A DNA stretch of 64,000 nt, taken from Paenibacillus agricola (lineage in GTDB: Bacteria > Bacillota > Bacilli > Paenibacillales > NBRC-103111). The notes under the pieces were generated by a model. The model was not told where the DNA came from and searched no databases. It saw nothing but the letters and a program-made list of their open reading frames with translations. Below are positions 26,477 to 35,243 of the stretch, piece after piece; positions within the stretch are counted from its first letter, which is position 1, and each line of letters starts with the position of its first letter. The stretch spans positions 124,001 to 188,000 of the forward strand of contig NZ_JAAOIW010000001.1 of NCBI RefSeq assembly GCF_011440305.1, read 5' to 3'. Made by a program: the position numbers and the translations under genes.

Positions 26477-27730
26477 TTATCCTTTAACCAAACGTAATAT
26501 ATCGTTGTAGGTAACAGCGATCATAAGCAGCATGAGCATCGCGAATCCGACAAAATGGACAATGCTTTCCTTGCTAGGATCCACAGGCTTGCCGCGTAAT
26601 GCCTCAAAGGCAAGAAATACGAGACGGCTTCCATCCAATGCTGGAAATGGCAGCAAATTAAATAGTCCGAGATACAGGCTCATGGCCGCTGTCCAGAAAA
26701 TATATTGGGTCCAGCCCGCATTGGCTTGCTCACTCGTAAATTCAACAATCCTAACGGGACCGCCCAAATCATCCATTTTAAATTGGAGGGTTGCCAGTTT
26801 TACGAAGCCATCCAGTATCGAGACGGTCAGACTGGTCATATTGTTCCAGCCACTTGCGACTCCATCTAATAAAGAGGCTGTGCGATATTCAGGCATTAGG
26901 ATAACGCCCACCAAACCGCCACCTTTGTCCTCAGGAGTAACCTCCTTACGGATTTGCTCGCCACCCCGATCAATGATCCATACCATCGGTTTATTCACAG
27001 ATTGTTTAATCAAACCTTGCAGTTTGGCAGCATCTGCACCTATAGTCTCATTATTGACCTCAAGCACGATATCATTGGCAACCAGTCCGCTTTTTTCCGC
27101 GGGAGCTCCAGGCTCGGTACTGCGAATTTTGACCTTATCGGGCACACCCGCCATCATTACAACCGTAACAAATAAAACAAAGGCTAATATAAAGTTCATA
27201 AAGGGTCCCGCAAATATAGAAAGAGCCCGCTGGGCCACAGATTTACTTCCAAATTGACGGTTCCATGGGGCGATCTGCGTTTCTTTACCTTTCGTAACTA
27301 GCAAGGTCTGGGGATGGATCGTAAAGCTACGCACTTCCCCTTCCAAATCTAGCTTAACGAAAAGCTTATGCTCAAGGTCGATCTCTTCGACAACCCCAAC
27401 CAAGCTATCCATGCGCTTGTCAAAATCACTTGTATAAATGTGAGTAACCACATCATCAACTAAAGTGACCGAAATACGCTGTCCAGGATTAATCTGAATC
27501 ATCTCCGGGTCCTCGCCAGCCATTCGTACAAAACCGCCAATAGGCAACAAACGGAGCGTAAAGCGAGTTTCCTCCCTTTTAAAGGAAAGGATCTTAGGAC
27601 CAAAACCAATGGCAAATTCTCTTACCAGAATACCTGCTCTTTTTGCAAAATAATAATGTCCCCATTCATGAATCGTAACTAGGACAAAAAACAAAAGCAC
27701 AATTTGAAATGCATTTTGCAACGTAGCCAA
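26477..27730 (-). CDS. rseP: Site-2 protease RseP/RasP
   Basis: A membrane metalloprotease that cuts substrates within the membrane; in B. subtilis RasP cleaves RsiW and FtsL. I start at TTG 27730 (417 aa), after GGGAGG, because the first transmembrane segment and the zinc motif HEWGH (21-25) then lie in the usual place. A PDZ domain follows in the middle, and the second active-site motif PALDG (Asp366) sits in the C-terminal transmembrane region. It is encoded between dxr and proS. Confidence 0.94.
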   Translation of the reverse strand: MATLQNAFQIVLLFFVLVTIHEWGHYYFAKRAGILVREFAIGFGPKILSFKREETRFTLRLLPIGGFVRMAGEDPEMIQINPGQRISVTLVDDVVTHIYTSDFDKRMDSLVGVVEEIDLEHKLFVKLDLEGEVRSFTIHPQTLLVTKGKETQIAPWNRQFGSKSVAQRALSIFAGPFMNFILAFVLFVTVVMMAGVPDKVKIRSTEPGAPAEKSGLVANDIVLEVNNETIGADAAKLQGLIKQSVNKPMVWIIDRGGEQIRKEVTPEDKGGGLVGVILMPEYRTASLLDGVASGWNNMTSLTVSILDGFVKLATLQFKMDDLGGPVRIVEFTSEQANAGWTQYIFWTAAMSLYLGLFNLLPFPALDGSRLVFLAFEALRGKPVDPSKESIVHFVGFAMLMLLMIAVTYNDILRLVKG

Positions 27731-27860
27731 TTCGCAACGTCCTCCCTTTAAGCATCGGTTAGGAACAACCTGCAATGATCAATAACCATTACTGGGCTGT
27801 ACCTTAGACAAGTTTGTGTTCCATGGCTAAGCTCATCTTTTCATTAAGATTAACATTATT

Positions 27861-27882
27861 GGCAGCCCAAATACAAGCTGCC
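27861..27882 (-). repeat. Short hairpin in the dxr-rseP gap
   Basis: GGCAGC (27861-27866) and GCTGCC (27877-27882) form a perfect 6-bp stem with a 10-base loop. No T-tract follows. The rest of this 213-base gap shows nothing I can name. Confidence 0.35.
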
Positions 27883-27943
27883 CCATGTAATGAACATATT
27901 ACCCTGCTGTTAAAATAATGCTTAGAGAATAGGGCATTTACGG

Positions 27944-29089
27944 TTATCCCTTATACTGCAAAGCAGTAGCTCTTGCCCACGCATCAGTCGCCATAATCTC
28001 GTCCAAATCAGGTTCAGCTATAACGCTGTGCTGATCTAGAGCCGCTTCTATTATTTGCTCAATTTCCAAAAATGTAATAGCTCCGCTTAAAAAGCGTTGA
28101 ACAGCGATTTCATTGGCTGCATTATACACCGTAGGTGCCGTACCGCCTGCAATCCCGCTTTCATAAGCCATTCGCAGACACGGGAACCGACCATAGTCCA
28201 TGTCTCGAAAATTCAATTGACCCACCTGTGTTAAATCCAGCCTGCTCGCAGGTGTCTTTAATCGGTTTGGGTAAGTAAGTGCATACTGGATCGGAATCCG
28301 CATATCCGGACTTCCTAACTGGGCGATAATACTATGGTCAGCAAACTCCACAAAAGAATGAATAATACTCTCTGGGTGGATCACAACCTTAATTTGTGAA
28401 TAGGCAATTTGGAATAACCAATGAGCCTCAATCACTTCAAGGCCTTTATTGACCATCGTAGCGGAATCAATCGTAATTTTGGGACCCATCGACCAATTTG
28501 GATGCTGTAACGCTTGCTCTACAGTTACACCCTCCAACTGCTCGCGCGTCCGGTCCCTGAAGGATCCTCCAGATGCAGTTAACGTGATCTGGTTAATGTC
28601 TTGATGGGCCTCACCGTTTAGACATTGAAAAATCGCCGAATGCTCACTATCAATCGGAAAAAGCTTAACACCACAACGTTTCACAAGGTTAGTAACCAGA
28701 TGACCGGCGCTAACCAGCGTTTCTTTGTTAGCCAGACCAATATCCTTGCCCGCTTCAATCGCTGCTAATGTAGGGCGCAAGCCTTGGCTGCCTACTAATG
28801 CATTAACAACATAATCGGCATTCGTACCTGCGGCAACCTCTAGCAAACCTTCATCCCCGTAAAAAACCTCAGTGTCAGCGTTTATGTAGGTTTTAAGCTC
28901 ATCGGCCAAAGCTTTCGAAGCTACCGAAACTTTCCCAGGCTTAAATTGTTTAATCTGTTCGACTAATAAGGCAATATTACGCCCACCTGCAAGAGCCTCT
29001 ATCTTGTAAAGCTCCGGGTAATGGGAGATAACATCTAATGTCTGCGTACCCACTGAACCCGTAGAACCTAGTATAGTAATGCGTTTCAT
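27944..29089 (-). CDS. dxr: 1-deoxy-D-xylulose 5-phosphate reductoisomerase
   Basis: Dxr makes 2-C-methyl-D-erythritol 4-phosphate in the MEP isoprenoid pathway, supplying precursors used by UppS next door. 381 aa. Seen: NADPH-binding GSTGSVG 8-14, metal-binding acidic residues in PIDSEHSAIFQ (Asp147, Glu149) and TASGGSF 171-177. ATG at 29089. It follows cdsA by 19 bases. Confidence 0.96.
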   Translation of the reverse strand: MKRITILGSTGSVGTQTLDVISHYPELYKIEALAGGRNIALLVEQIKQFKPGKVSVASKALADELKTYINADTEVFYGDEGLLEVAAGTNADYVVNALVGSQGLRPTLAAIEAGKDIGLANKETLVSAGHLVTNLVKRCGVKLFPIDSEHSAIFQCLNGEAHQDINQITLTASGGSFRDRTREQLEGVTVEQALQHPNWSMGPKITIDSATMVNKGLEVIEAHWLFQIAYSQIKVVIHPESIIHSFVEFADHSIIAQLGSPDMRIPIQYALTYPNRLKTPASRLDLTQVGQLNFRDMDYGRFPCLRMAYESGIAGGTAPTVYNAANEIAVQRFLSGAITFLEIEQIIEAALDQHSVIAEPDLDEIMATDAWARATALQYKG

Positions 29090-29108
29090 GCTTCACCTCA
29101 ACAACAAT

Positions 29109-29909
29109 TTATGCATGGGGCAGTAAAAGCAACAAATGAACCATTGGGAATACGATTATCCAACTGTCCACTCGATCCAGTACACCACCATGCCCTGGCA
29201 ATATCGTACCTGTATCTTTGATGCCTTTTACACGTTTATAGGCAGACTGGATTAAATCTCCTATTTGGCCTACTATGGCAATCGCGATTCCGAGCAGTAG
29301 CGCTTGAGTCCATGAAAGCAGCTCTGGCTGCGCCCATGAGAAGCACAGAGCGACCACAATGGAGATAATAATGCCGCCAAGAGAGCCTTCAATGGATTTT
29401 TTGGGACTAATCGCTGGCCATAACGGATGCTTGCCAAACTTAGAGCCAACGAAATAAGCTCCTGAGTCAGTTGCCCATATACAAAAAAAGATCAGAAGTG
29501 TCCAAAACAGCCCACCCTGTTCAATCATTCGTGTTTCTATCATATAATGAAAACCTAACCCAATATATACAACTCCTAAAAATAAGACGGAAACTTGGTC
29601 GATCGTTACCTTATTTTTGGAAATGACCGTTATAAATAAGAGTATAAAGAGAAAAAACCAAATGATCGAAGTAACGGAGCTTAACACCGGCCAGCTTGTT
29701 ATCGTCCATGGCATACATAAAAGCACCACAGCCACATATCCAATTATCGAGGTTAAGGAAAACGGCTTAAATCCGTTCATTTTCACAAATTCATAAAATC
29801 CGATTATGGATGCGATTCCGATAAAACTCATAAACCAATAGTTGCCTAAATACAACAGGGTCAAAAAAACGACAGCTGCTATTAGTCCTGTTACAATGCG
29901 TTGCTTCAC
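29109..29909 (-). CDS. cdsA: Phosphatidate cytidylyltransferase
   Basis: CdsA makes CDP-diacylglycerol for phospholipid synthesis. It is polytopic, with about eight hydrophobic segments. The family signature near the C-terminus reads SAYKRVKGIKDTGTILPGHG and continues GVLDRVDSW. I choose GTG 29909 (MKQRIVTGLIAAVVF, 266 aa), which places the GGGGG site seven bases upstream. The ATG at 29915 would leave only one base of spacing. Confidence 0.93.
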   Translation of the reverse strand: MKQRIVTGLIAAVVFLTLLYLGNYWFMSFIGIASIIGFYEFVKMNGFKPFSLTSIIGYVAVVLLCMPWTITSWPVLSSVTSIIWFFLFILLFITVISKNKVTIDQVSVLFLGVVYIGLGFHYMIETRMIEQGGLFWTLLIFFCIWATDSGAYFVGSKFGKHPLWPAISPKKSIEGSLGGIIISIVVALCFSWAQPELLSWTQALLLGIAIAIVGQIGDLIQSAYKRVKGIKDTGTILPGHGGVLDRVDSWIIVFPMVHLLLLLPHA

Positions 29910-29928
29910 GTACATACCCCCGTTGCTC

Positions 29929-30696
29929 TTACAAGCCGCCATATCTGCGTGCACGACGCTGATATTCTTGAACAGCTTCATAAAAATCCTGTTCGGTAAA
30001 TTCGGGCCAGCATAAATCGGTAAACCAGAGTTCAGAATAGGCCAGCTGCCACATCATAAAATTGCTGATACGCAGTTCTCCACTAGTTCTGATGAGCAAA
30101 TCAGGATCAGGAAGAGGATAAGTTAATAAATAGTTAGAAAAAACCGATTCATTGATCTCATCTATCTTAATTTTACCAGCTTGCACATCCTCTGCAATCT
30201 GCTTAACTCCTGAAAGCATTTCCTTCCGGCTGCCATAATTTAATGCAAAATTCAAAATAAGTCCGGTATTATGCTTAGTTTGTTCGATTGCGTCTTGAAC
30301 AGATTTAAGCGTATAGTCGGGAAGACCTTCCTGCCAGCCCGTCATCCGAATTTGAACATTATTCGCTATTAATTCCTCAATTTCCTTTGGAAAAAATTCG
30401 AGTGGAAGCTTCATTAAATAGTCGACTTCTTCCTTGGGTCTTTTCCAATTTTCTGTCGAGAATGCATAGAGGGTTAGAACATTAACGCCAATAGCATTCG
30501 CTGCCATTGTGATCTTCTTTACATTTTTCATACCAGAATGATGCCCTGCAACTCGTGGCAAGCCACGTTTCTGCGCCCACCGTCCATTGCCATCCATAAT
30601 TACCGCAACATGGTTCGGAATATTATCGGCATCCAGTCTTTCCAAATGCTCAGTGGTGAGTGGCTTGCTTCCAAACCATTTCTTGAAAGGTATCAT
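29929..30696 (-). CDS. uppS: Undecaprenyl diphosphate synthase
   Basis: UppS condenses isopentenyl diphosphate into the C55 lipid carrier for cell-wall synthesis. 255 aa. Catalytic Asp35 is in VAVIMDGNGRWA; the C-terminal motif RTSGELRISNF with the ELWFTD segment is intact. ATG at 30696 with GGAGGA upstream. Confidence 0.97.
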   Translation of the reverse strand: MIPFKKWFGSKPLTTEHLERLDADNIPNHVAVIMDGNGRWAQKRGLPRVAGHHSGMKNVKKITMAANAIGVNVLTLYAFSTENWKRPKEEVDYLMKLPLEFFPKEIEELIANNVQIRMTGWQEGLPDYTLKSVQDAIEQTKHNTGLILNFALNYGSRKEMLSGVKQIAEDVQAGKIKIDEINESVFSNYLLTYPLPDPDLLIRTSGELRISNFMMWQLAYSELWFTDLCWPEFTEQDFYEAVQEYQRRARRYGGL

Positions 30697-30728
30697 CTAC
30701 TGCTTCCTCCAATAAGGAAAGACTAAAG

Positions 30729-30744
30729 CCCCCTTAATAGGGGG
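30729..30744 (-). terminator. GC-rich hairpin between frr and uppS
   Basis: CCCCCT (30729-30734) and AGGGGG (30739-30744) with a 4-base loop. On the minus strand it is followed by CTTTAGTCTTT, a poor T-tract. It could be a leaky terminator or an mRNA 3'-end stabiliser for pyrH-frr. Confidence 0.4.
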
Positions 30745-30753
30745 TCTCTATGA

Positions 30754-31308
30754 TTATACTTCCATAATTTCTTTTTCTTTAGCCGCTAGTACCTTATCCA
30801 CTTCGGCAATATACTTATCGGTGAATTTTTGAATATCCTCTTGATATTTACGAGATTCATCTTCAGAAATGCCGCTTTTCTCCAGCTTTTTTATTTCATC
30901 GTTAGCATCGCGTCGAATATTTCGCACGGCTACCTTCGCTTCTTCTCCGAACTTGCGGGTCATTTTGACCAATTCGGCTCTGCGTTCCGAAGTAAGAGCA
31001 GGAATGACAATACGGATCATCGATCCATCATTGGAAGGGGTAAGGCCAAGATCCGATTTCATGATCGCTTTTTCTATGGCTGACATCGAGCTTTTATCCC
31101 ATGGCTGAATCATTAACGTACGCGAATCCGGTGTGCTAATATTAGCCAATTGGTTGACAGGTGTCATTGCACCATAATATTCCACTTGAATACGGTCCAA
31201 CAAAGCAGGTACAGCTCTTCCTGCACGCAGGCTAGAGAGCTCTTTTTTGAGTGATCCAATAGCTTTCTCCATGCGGTCTTCAGCGTTTTTCTTTATCGAT
31301 TGCGGCAT
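30754..31308 (-). CDS. frr: Ribosome recycling factor
   Basis: RRF splits post-termination ribosomes together with EF-G. The start ATG 31308 gives 184 aa, the normal size. An in-frame GTG at 31320 overlaps pyrH but has a ribosome-binding site only one base away. Family motifs [13 protein letters not shown] and [11 protein letters not shown] are present. It follows pyrH by 4 bases. Confidence 0.95.
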   Translation of the reverse strand: MPQSIKKNAEDRMEKAIGSLKKELSSLRAGRAVPALLDRIQVEYYGAMTPVNQLANISTPDSRTLMIQPWDKSSMSAIEKAIMKSDLGLTPSNDGSMIRIVIPALTSERRAELVKMTRKFGEEAKVAVRNIRRDANDEIKKLEKSGISEDESRKYQEDIQKFTDKYIAEVDKVLAAKEKEIMEV

Positions 31309-31312
31309 ATCG

Positions 31313-32074
<762 letters not shown>

Positions 32075-32082
32075 TTATGTTT

Positions 32083-32109
32083 AAAAAAGAAGGAACACGA
32101 AGTGTTCCT
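32083..32109 (-). terminator. Intrinsic terminator after tsf
   Basis: On the minus strand an 8-bp stem AGGAACAC/GTGTTCCT (32102-32109 with 32091-32098, 3-base loop) followed by TCTTTTTT (32090-32083). It ends the rpsB-tsf unit. Confidence 0.85.
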
Positions 32110-32132
32110 ACATTTTTCATTTCCATATGAAT

Positions 32133-32783
32133 TTATTTCTTAACTTGTGCCATGACTTCTTCAGCAAAGTTTTCGGTTTTTTTCTCTAAGCCTTCACCAA
32201 GTTCAAAACGAACAAAGCGACGGATGGAGATGTTTTCGCCAATTTTGGAAATTTTTTCGCTGACCAGTTGGCTGATTTTTTTGTCAGGGTCTTTAATGAA
32301 CGCTTGCTCCAATAAACAAAACTCTTCATAGTATTTACCAATGCGACCATCTACCATTTTCGAAACGATATTAGCCGGTTTGCCTTCGTTTAGTGCTTGG
32401 TTTGTCAAAATTTCACGTTCTTTGTCAAGAGCTTCTTGCGGTACTTCTTCACGACGCACAAATAACGGTGCTGCCGCTGCGATTTGCATAGCAATATCTC
32501 TGGCAAATTCACGAAATTGATCGGTTTTGGCAACAAAATCAGTTTCACAATTAATTTCCACCAATACGCCGATACGACCGCCAGCATGAATATAAGATTC
32601 ACAAACGCCCTCAGTTGCAATACGTCCTGCTTTGTTTGCTGCCGCGGATAATCCTTTTTCGCGTAGAAGCTCAGCAGCCTTTGTCAAATCACCGTTTGCT
32701 TCTTCCAACGCATTTTTACAATCCAGCATACCCGCACCTGTATTCGCACGCAATTCCTTTACTGCTGCTGCATTAACTGCCAT
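32133..32783 (-). CDS. tsf: Elongation factor Ts, short form
   Basis: EF-Ts exchanges GDP for GTP on EF-Tu. The start ATG 32783 has AGGAGG upstream and gives 216 aa. B. subtilis and E. coli proteins have about 280-295 aa, so this is a short form. Conserved parts are the N-terminal UBA-like domain ([19 protein letters not shown]) and the core with ETDFVAK; part of the second core subdomain is missing. Confidence 0.95.
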   Translation of the reverse strand: MAVNAAAVKELRANTGAGMLDCKNALEEANGDLTKAAELLREKGLSAAANKAGRIATEGVCESYIHAGGRIGVLVEINCETDFVAKTDQFREFARDIAMQIAAAAPLFVRREEVPQEALDKEREILTNQALNEGKPANIVSKMVDGRIGKYYEEFCLLEQAFIKDPDKKISQLVSEKISKIGENISIRRFVRFELGEGLEKKTENFAEEVMAQVKK

Positions 32784-32819
32784 GTTTTGGCCTCCTTGAT
32801 TTCGTATAATTATTTGCCT

Positions 32820-32862
32820 AAAAAAAGGGCGGTGAAAGGATGTTACACCTTTGAACCACCCC
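32820..32862 (-). terminator. Terminator between rpsB and tsf
   Basis: On the minus strand a long interrupted stem (32850-32862 with 32827-32839, 10-base loop) followed by seven T (32826-32820). As tsf has no obvious promoter of its own, this probably allows partial read-through, lowering EF-Ts relative to S2. Confidence 0.75.
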
Positions 32863-32876
32863 ATACTATTTATTAT

Positions 32877-33575
32877 TTAAGCTGTTGTTTGTTCGCCTTG
32901 GTGAGCTTCGACTACAGCATCGGCAATTTTAGCTGTTAATAGCTTAACTGCACGAATGGCATCGTCATTACCAGGAATGACATAATCGATTTCATCAGGA
33001 TCACAGTTCGTATCTACAATACCAACGATTGGAATACCCAATTTGCGAGCTTCTGCAACCGCGATACGTTCTTTACGAGGATCGATGATGAATAGTGCAC
33101 TAGGAAGACCCTTCATATTCTTGATACCGCCCAAGAATTTCTCCAAGCGATCTTTCTCCTTGCGAAGAATGATTACTTCTTTCTTAGGAAGAACTTCAAA
33201 TGTGCCGTCTTCTTCCCATCTTTCCAATTGCTTCAAGCGATCAATACGCTTTTGAATTGTTTGGAAATTGGTAAGTGTACCACCTAACCAGCGTTGGTTA
33301 ATGTAGAACATGCCGCAACGAGCTGCTTCTTCTGCAACTGAATCCTGCGCTTGTTTTTTTGTACCTACAAATAAAATCGTACCGTTGTTGTCAGCGATAG
33401 ATTTCACGAAATTGTAAGCTTCTTCTACCTTTTTGACCGTCTTTTGCAGGTCAATAATATAAATTCCGTTTCTTTCGGTGAAGATGTAACGATCCATTTT
33501 CGGATTCCAACGACGAGTCTGGTGACCGAAATGTACTCCAGCTTCTAAAAGCTGTTTCATGGAGATTACTGCCAT
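32877..33575 (-). CDS. rpsB: 30S ribosomal protein S2
   Basis: S2 is a late-assembling small-subunit protein. The start ATG 33575 ([20 protein letters not shown], 232 aa) has GGAGGTG upstream; the longer frame upstream is leader sequence. The coiled-coil insert and [10 protein letters not shown] motif are typical. It has a dedicated promoter. Confidence 0.97.
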   Translation of the reverse strand: MAVISMKQLLEAGVHFGHQTRRWNPKMDRYIFTERNGIYIIDLQKTVKKVEEAYNFVKSIADNNGTILFVGTKKQAQDSVAEEAARCGMFYINQRWLGGTLTNFQTIQKRIDRLKQLERWEEDGTFEVLPKKEVIILRKEKDRLEKFLGGIKNMKGLPSALFIIDPRKERIAVAEARKLGIPIVGIVDTNCDPDEIDYVIPGNDDAIRAVKLLTAKIADAVVEAHQGEQTTA

Positions 33576-33694
33576 CCTCACACACCTCCTCAAAATTGGT
33601 TTTGGGTCTCCTCCGCTATAGTCGCATCTTCGACATAAAACTCCCCACCGGGAAGCACCCTTATGCGAATTGACCAGCGTGCGTTTTAACACCG
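33576..33694 (-). promoter_or_regulatory. Structured rpsB leader
   Basis: About 119 nt between the predicted transcription start and the rpsB ATG. It contains several local hairpins on the minus strand: CTTCCC/GGGGAG, GTCG/CGAC, an enclosing CGCAT/ATGCG, and CAAAA/TTTTG just before the ribosome-binding site. S2 genes in several phyla are autoregulated through their leader, so this may be a binding site for S2; that part is inference. Confidence 0.35.
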
Positions 33695-33700
33695 TCAATA

Positions 33701-33729
33701 ACTATACCATAAGTCAGTTACGTATGCAA
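33701..33729 (-). promoter_or_regulatory. Sigma-A promoter of rpsB-tsf
   Basis: On the minus strand -35 TTGCAT (33724-33729), 17-base spacer, -10 TATAGT (33701-33706) with TGG just upstream. It lies between the terminator of the fla/che operon and rpsB. It shares 25 of 29 bases with the rimP promoter. Confidence 0.8.
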
Positions 33730-33745
33730 TACAGATGTTTAATAG

Positions 33746-33779
33746 AAAAAGAGCCGAACCTAGGATGCAGGTTCAGCTC
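33746..33779 (-). terminator. Terminator at the end of the fla/che operon
   Basis: On the minus strand an 11-bp stem with one G-U pair (33769-33779 with 33751-33761, 7-base loop) followed by TTTTT (33750-33746). It overlaps the last two bases of the preceding stop codon. Confidence 0.88.
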
Positions 33780-34296
33780 ATTGTCGGGTTGTTATGGTTG
33801 AAACGACAACCGGTAATTCATAGGGGCTTTTAAACATATAAACACCAGCAACAATTCTATAATTCAATTGTTGCTGTGCCATTAAATCCTCAAAGCCTTT
33901 GCGATCCGTTACGACACCGCTTTGAACCAATAAATCGGCAACGTTACCCGCATTTAGACCATTAGACACATAAATATAGGTTTCTTTAACAACCTCCTGC
34001 CCAGGCTGCTGCTGGACAGCTACAGGGTGCTTGTCCTGCTCTTCCTTGACCTTCTGCTGCACGCTTGCATCTACTTGAGCTTGGTTAAATAGCTTTTGAT
34101 CTTTATCAAAAACCTGGTAATACTTCATCGCTACTTCCTTGAGTTGCCCCGGATCCATTTCATTAATCGTTGAGGAGCCATCGATGAAATCAGCCCTAGC
34201 CGAGGGAGGTTTCGTTATATTCATCAATTGAAGCAATAAAGCACCAATGATTAAGCCAATTCCCAAACCATAAAGCAAGGATTTGTTAGTGAGCAC
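33778..34296 (-). CDS. Membrane-anchored protein with an MltG-like non-catalytic domain
   Basis: 172 residues: a hydrophobic anchor (about 7-26), a charged and Gln-rich stalk (about 45-100) and a C-terminal domain (106-170). The C-terminal part, YIYVSNGLNAGNVADLLVQS onward to YRIVAGVYMF, resembles the LysM-like N-terminal domain of MltG/YceG (pattern 'G.....IA..L...GVI.....F.......AG.Y'). The MltG transglycosylase domain is absent. Start is GTG 34296, nine bases after AGGAGG, overlapping the SwrB-like gene by 11 bases. It is the last gene of the fla/che operon. Function unknown; a peptidoglycan-contact role near the flagellum is a guess. Confidence 0.75.
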   Translation of the reverse strand: MLTNKSLLYGLGIGLIIGALLLQLMNITKPPSARADFIDGSSTINEMDPGQLKEVAMKYYQVFDKDQKLFNQAQVDASVQQKVKEEQDKHPVAVQQQPGQEVVKETYIYVSNGLNAGNVADLLVQSGVVTDRKGFEDLMAQQQLNYRIVAGVYMFKSPYELPVVVSTITTRQ

Positions 34297-34855
34297 TGAG
34301 CTTTTCCTCCTGCTTCGCCAACTGAAAAATCAAATTGATTTCACCTTTGTTCATATTTAATTTTTTGGCCATAAAGTCGGTAGATTTCCCTTGCTCATAC
34401 AATGTAAATAGTTCTGCATACCTGGTTTTCAAGTTCATCGCCATCGGTAACTCTGCTATTGGCTCGGGTTCGTTTTCGACGATAACCATAGGCTGGTTAA
34501 ACTCACTGGTGGAGATAAGGTCTGCACGATGAACGGTCTTCTTCTGGAGCTCCTCATGTGCATATCCTAGCTTACTCATCTCCTGGCTAGTTTGTGTAAA
34601 TTGTTTTTCAAGAGTCTCAACACGAGACGAAAGCTTGGCTGCCTGCATCTCGTAGTCCCTTTTCGTTTCGGCAAGCATCTGGATCAAAGCTTTGTTTTGT
34701 TCATCCAACTCAGCTGTAAAATGTTCCATTGTTTCTTCAATTTCACGGATGGTTGGATTAGCTTGTCCTTTTGCCGCACTTCTTTTAGGTACTATTGTGG
34801 CATAGACAATAAATATCAAACCAAATAATACGATAAATACCCAGGGTTGATCCAT
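34286..34855 (-). CDS. swrB: SwrB-like membrane protein with coiled coil and C-terminal helix-turn-helix
   Basis: 189 residues: an N-terminal transmembrane segment (about 4-22), a coiled coil (about 38-110), an acidic linker and a C-terminal helix-turn-helix-like segment (KTRYAELFTLYEQGKSTDFM and following, about 143-185). In B. subtilis SwrB lies between sigD and rpsB and promotes assembly of the flagellar export gate; layout and position agree, but sequence identity looks low. I use the symbol by position and architecture. It follows the 108-aa unknown gene by 39 bases. Confidence 0.7.
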   Translation of the reverse strand: MDQPWVFIVLFGLIFIVYATIVPKRSAAKGQANPTIREIEETMEHFTAELDEQNKALIQMLAETKRDYEMQAAKLSSRVETLEKQFTQTSQEMSKLGYAHEELQKKTVHRADLISTSEFNQPMVIVENEPEPIAELPMAMNLKTRYAELFTLYEQGKSTDFMAKKLNMNKGEINLIFQLAKQEEKLSAH

Positions 34856-34894
34856 CTGTATTCACCTTTTTCCGAAATCTAGCCTACTCTTGTT

Positions 34895-35221
34895 TTATAG
34901 GGATAAATCTATATGCTTGCCCTTGAAAGGATGGACACGCCTCTCTATATTTAAATCTTCTTCAATTGCGGATGCATTTTGCTTGGGCTTTCTTTTATTA
35001 GGGTTACGGTCTGATGCTTCCTTTTCCTGGTCATGAATGGATGGTTGGTTGACGTCATCCGCTTTTCCAGTAACTTGCCGTTCTTTTTCTAAAACCTTGG
35101 CAGCGGCACTTGCCAATAAAACTTGGTCATGGACAGGCTTATGGTTTAATTGATTTTGCACCAATCCGGCTTCATTATTTTTGTGTAACGCAAACTGTAA
35201 TTCTACCGGCCTTAAACTCAT
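34895..35221 (-). CDS. Short conserved-looking protein of the flagellar cluster, function unknown
   Basis: I start it at ATG 35221 (MSLRPVELQFALHKNNEAG, 108 aa), eight bases after GGAG; the ATG at 35227 is too close. No membrane segment. The N-terminal RPVELQ segment resembles short proteins seen next to DUF342 genes in other flagellar operons. The middle is charged, rich in Lys, Asp, Asn and Gln and likely disordered, with KRKPKQN at about 83-89. Function unknown; a partner of the neighbouring DUF342 or SwrB-like protein is possible. Confidence 0.7.
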   Translation of the reverse strand: MSLRPVELQFALHKNNEAGLVQNQLNHKPVHDQVLLASAAAKVLEKERQVTGKADDVNQPSIHDQEKEASDRNPNKRKPKQNASAIEEDLNIERRVHPFKGKHIDLSL

Positions 35222-35243
35222 AACCATCTCTCCTTAGGCTATA

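Noticed and set aside
26532-27257. 241-codon plus-strand open frame opposite rseP
   Set aside because: Antisense shadow of a well-conserved gene; Ser/Thr/Pro-rich composition typical of such shadows.
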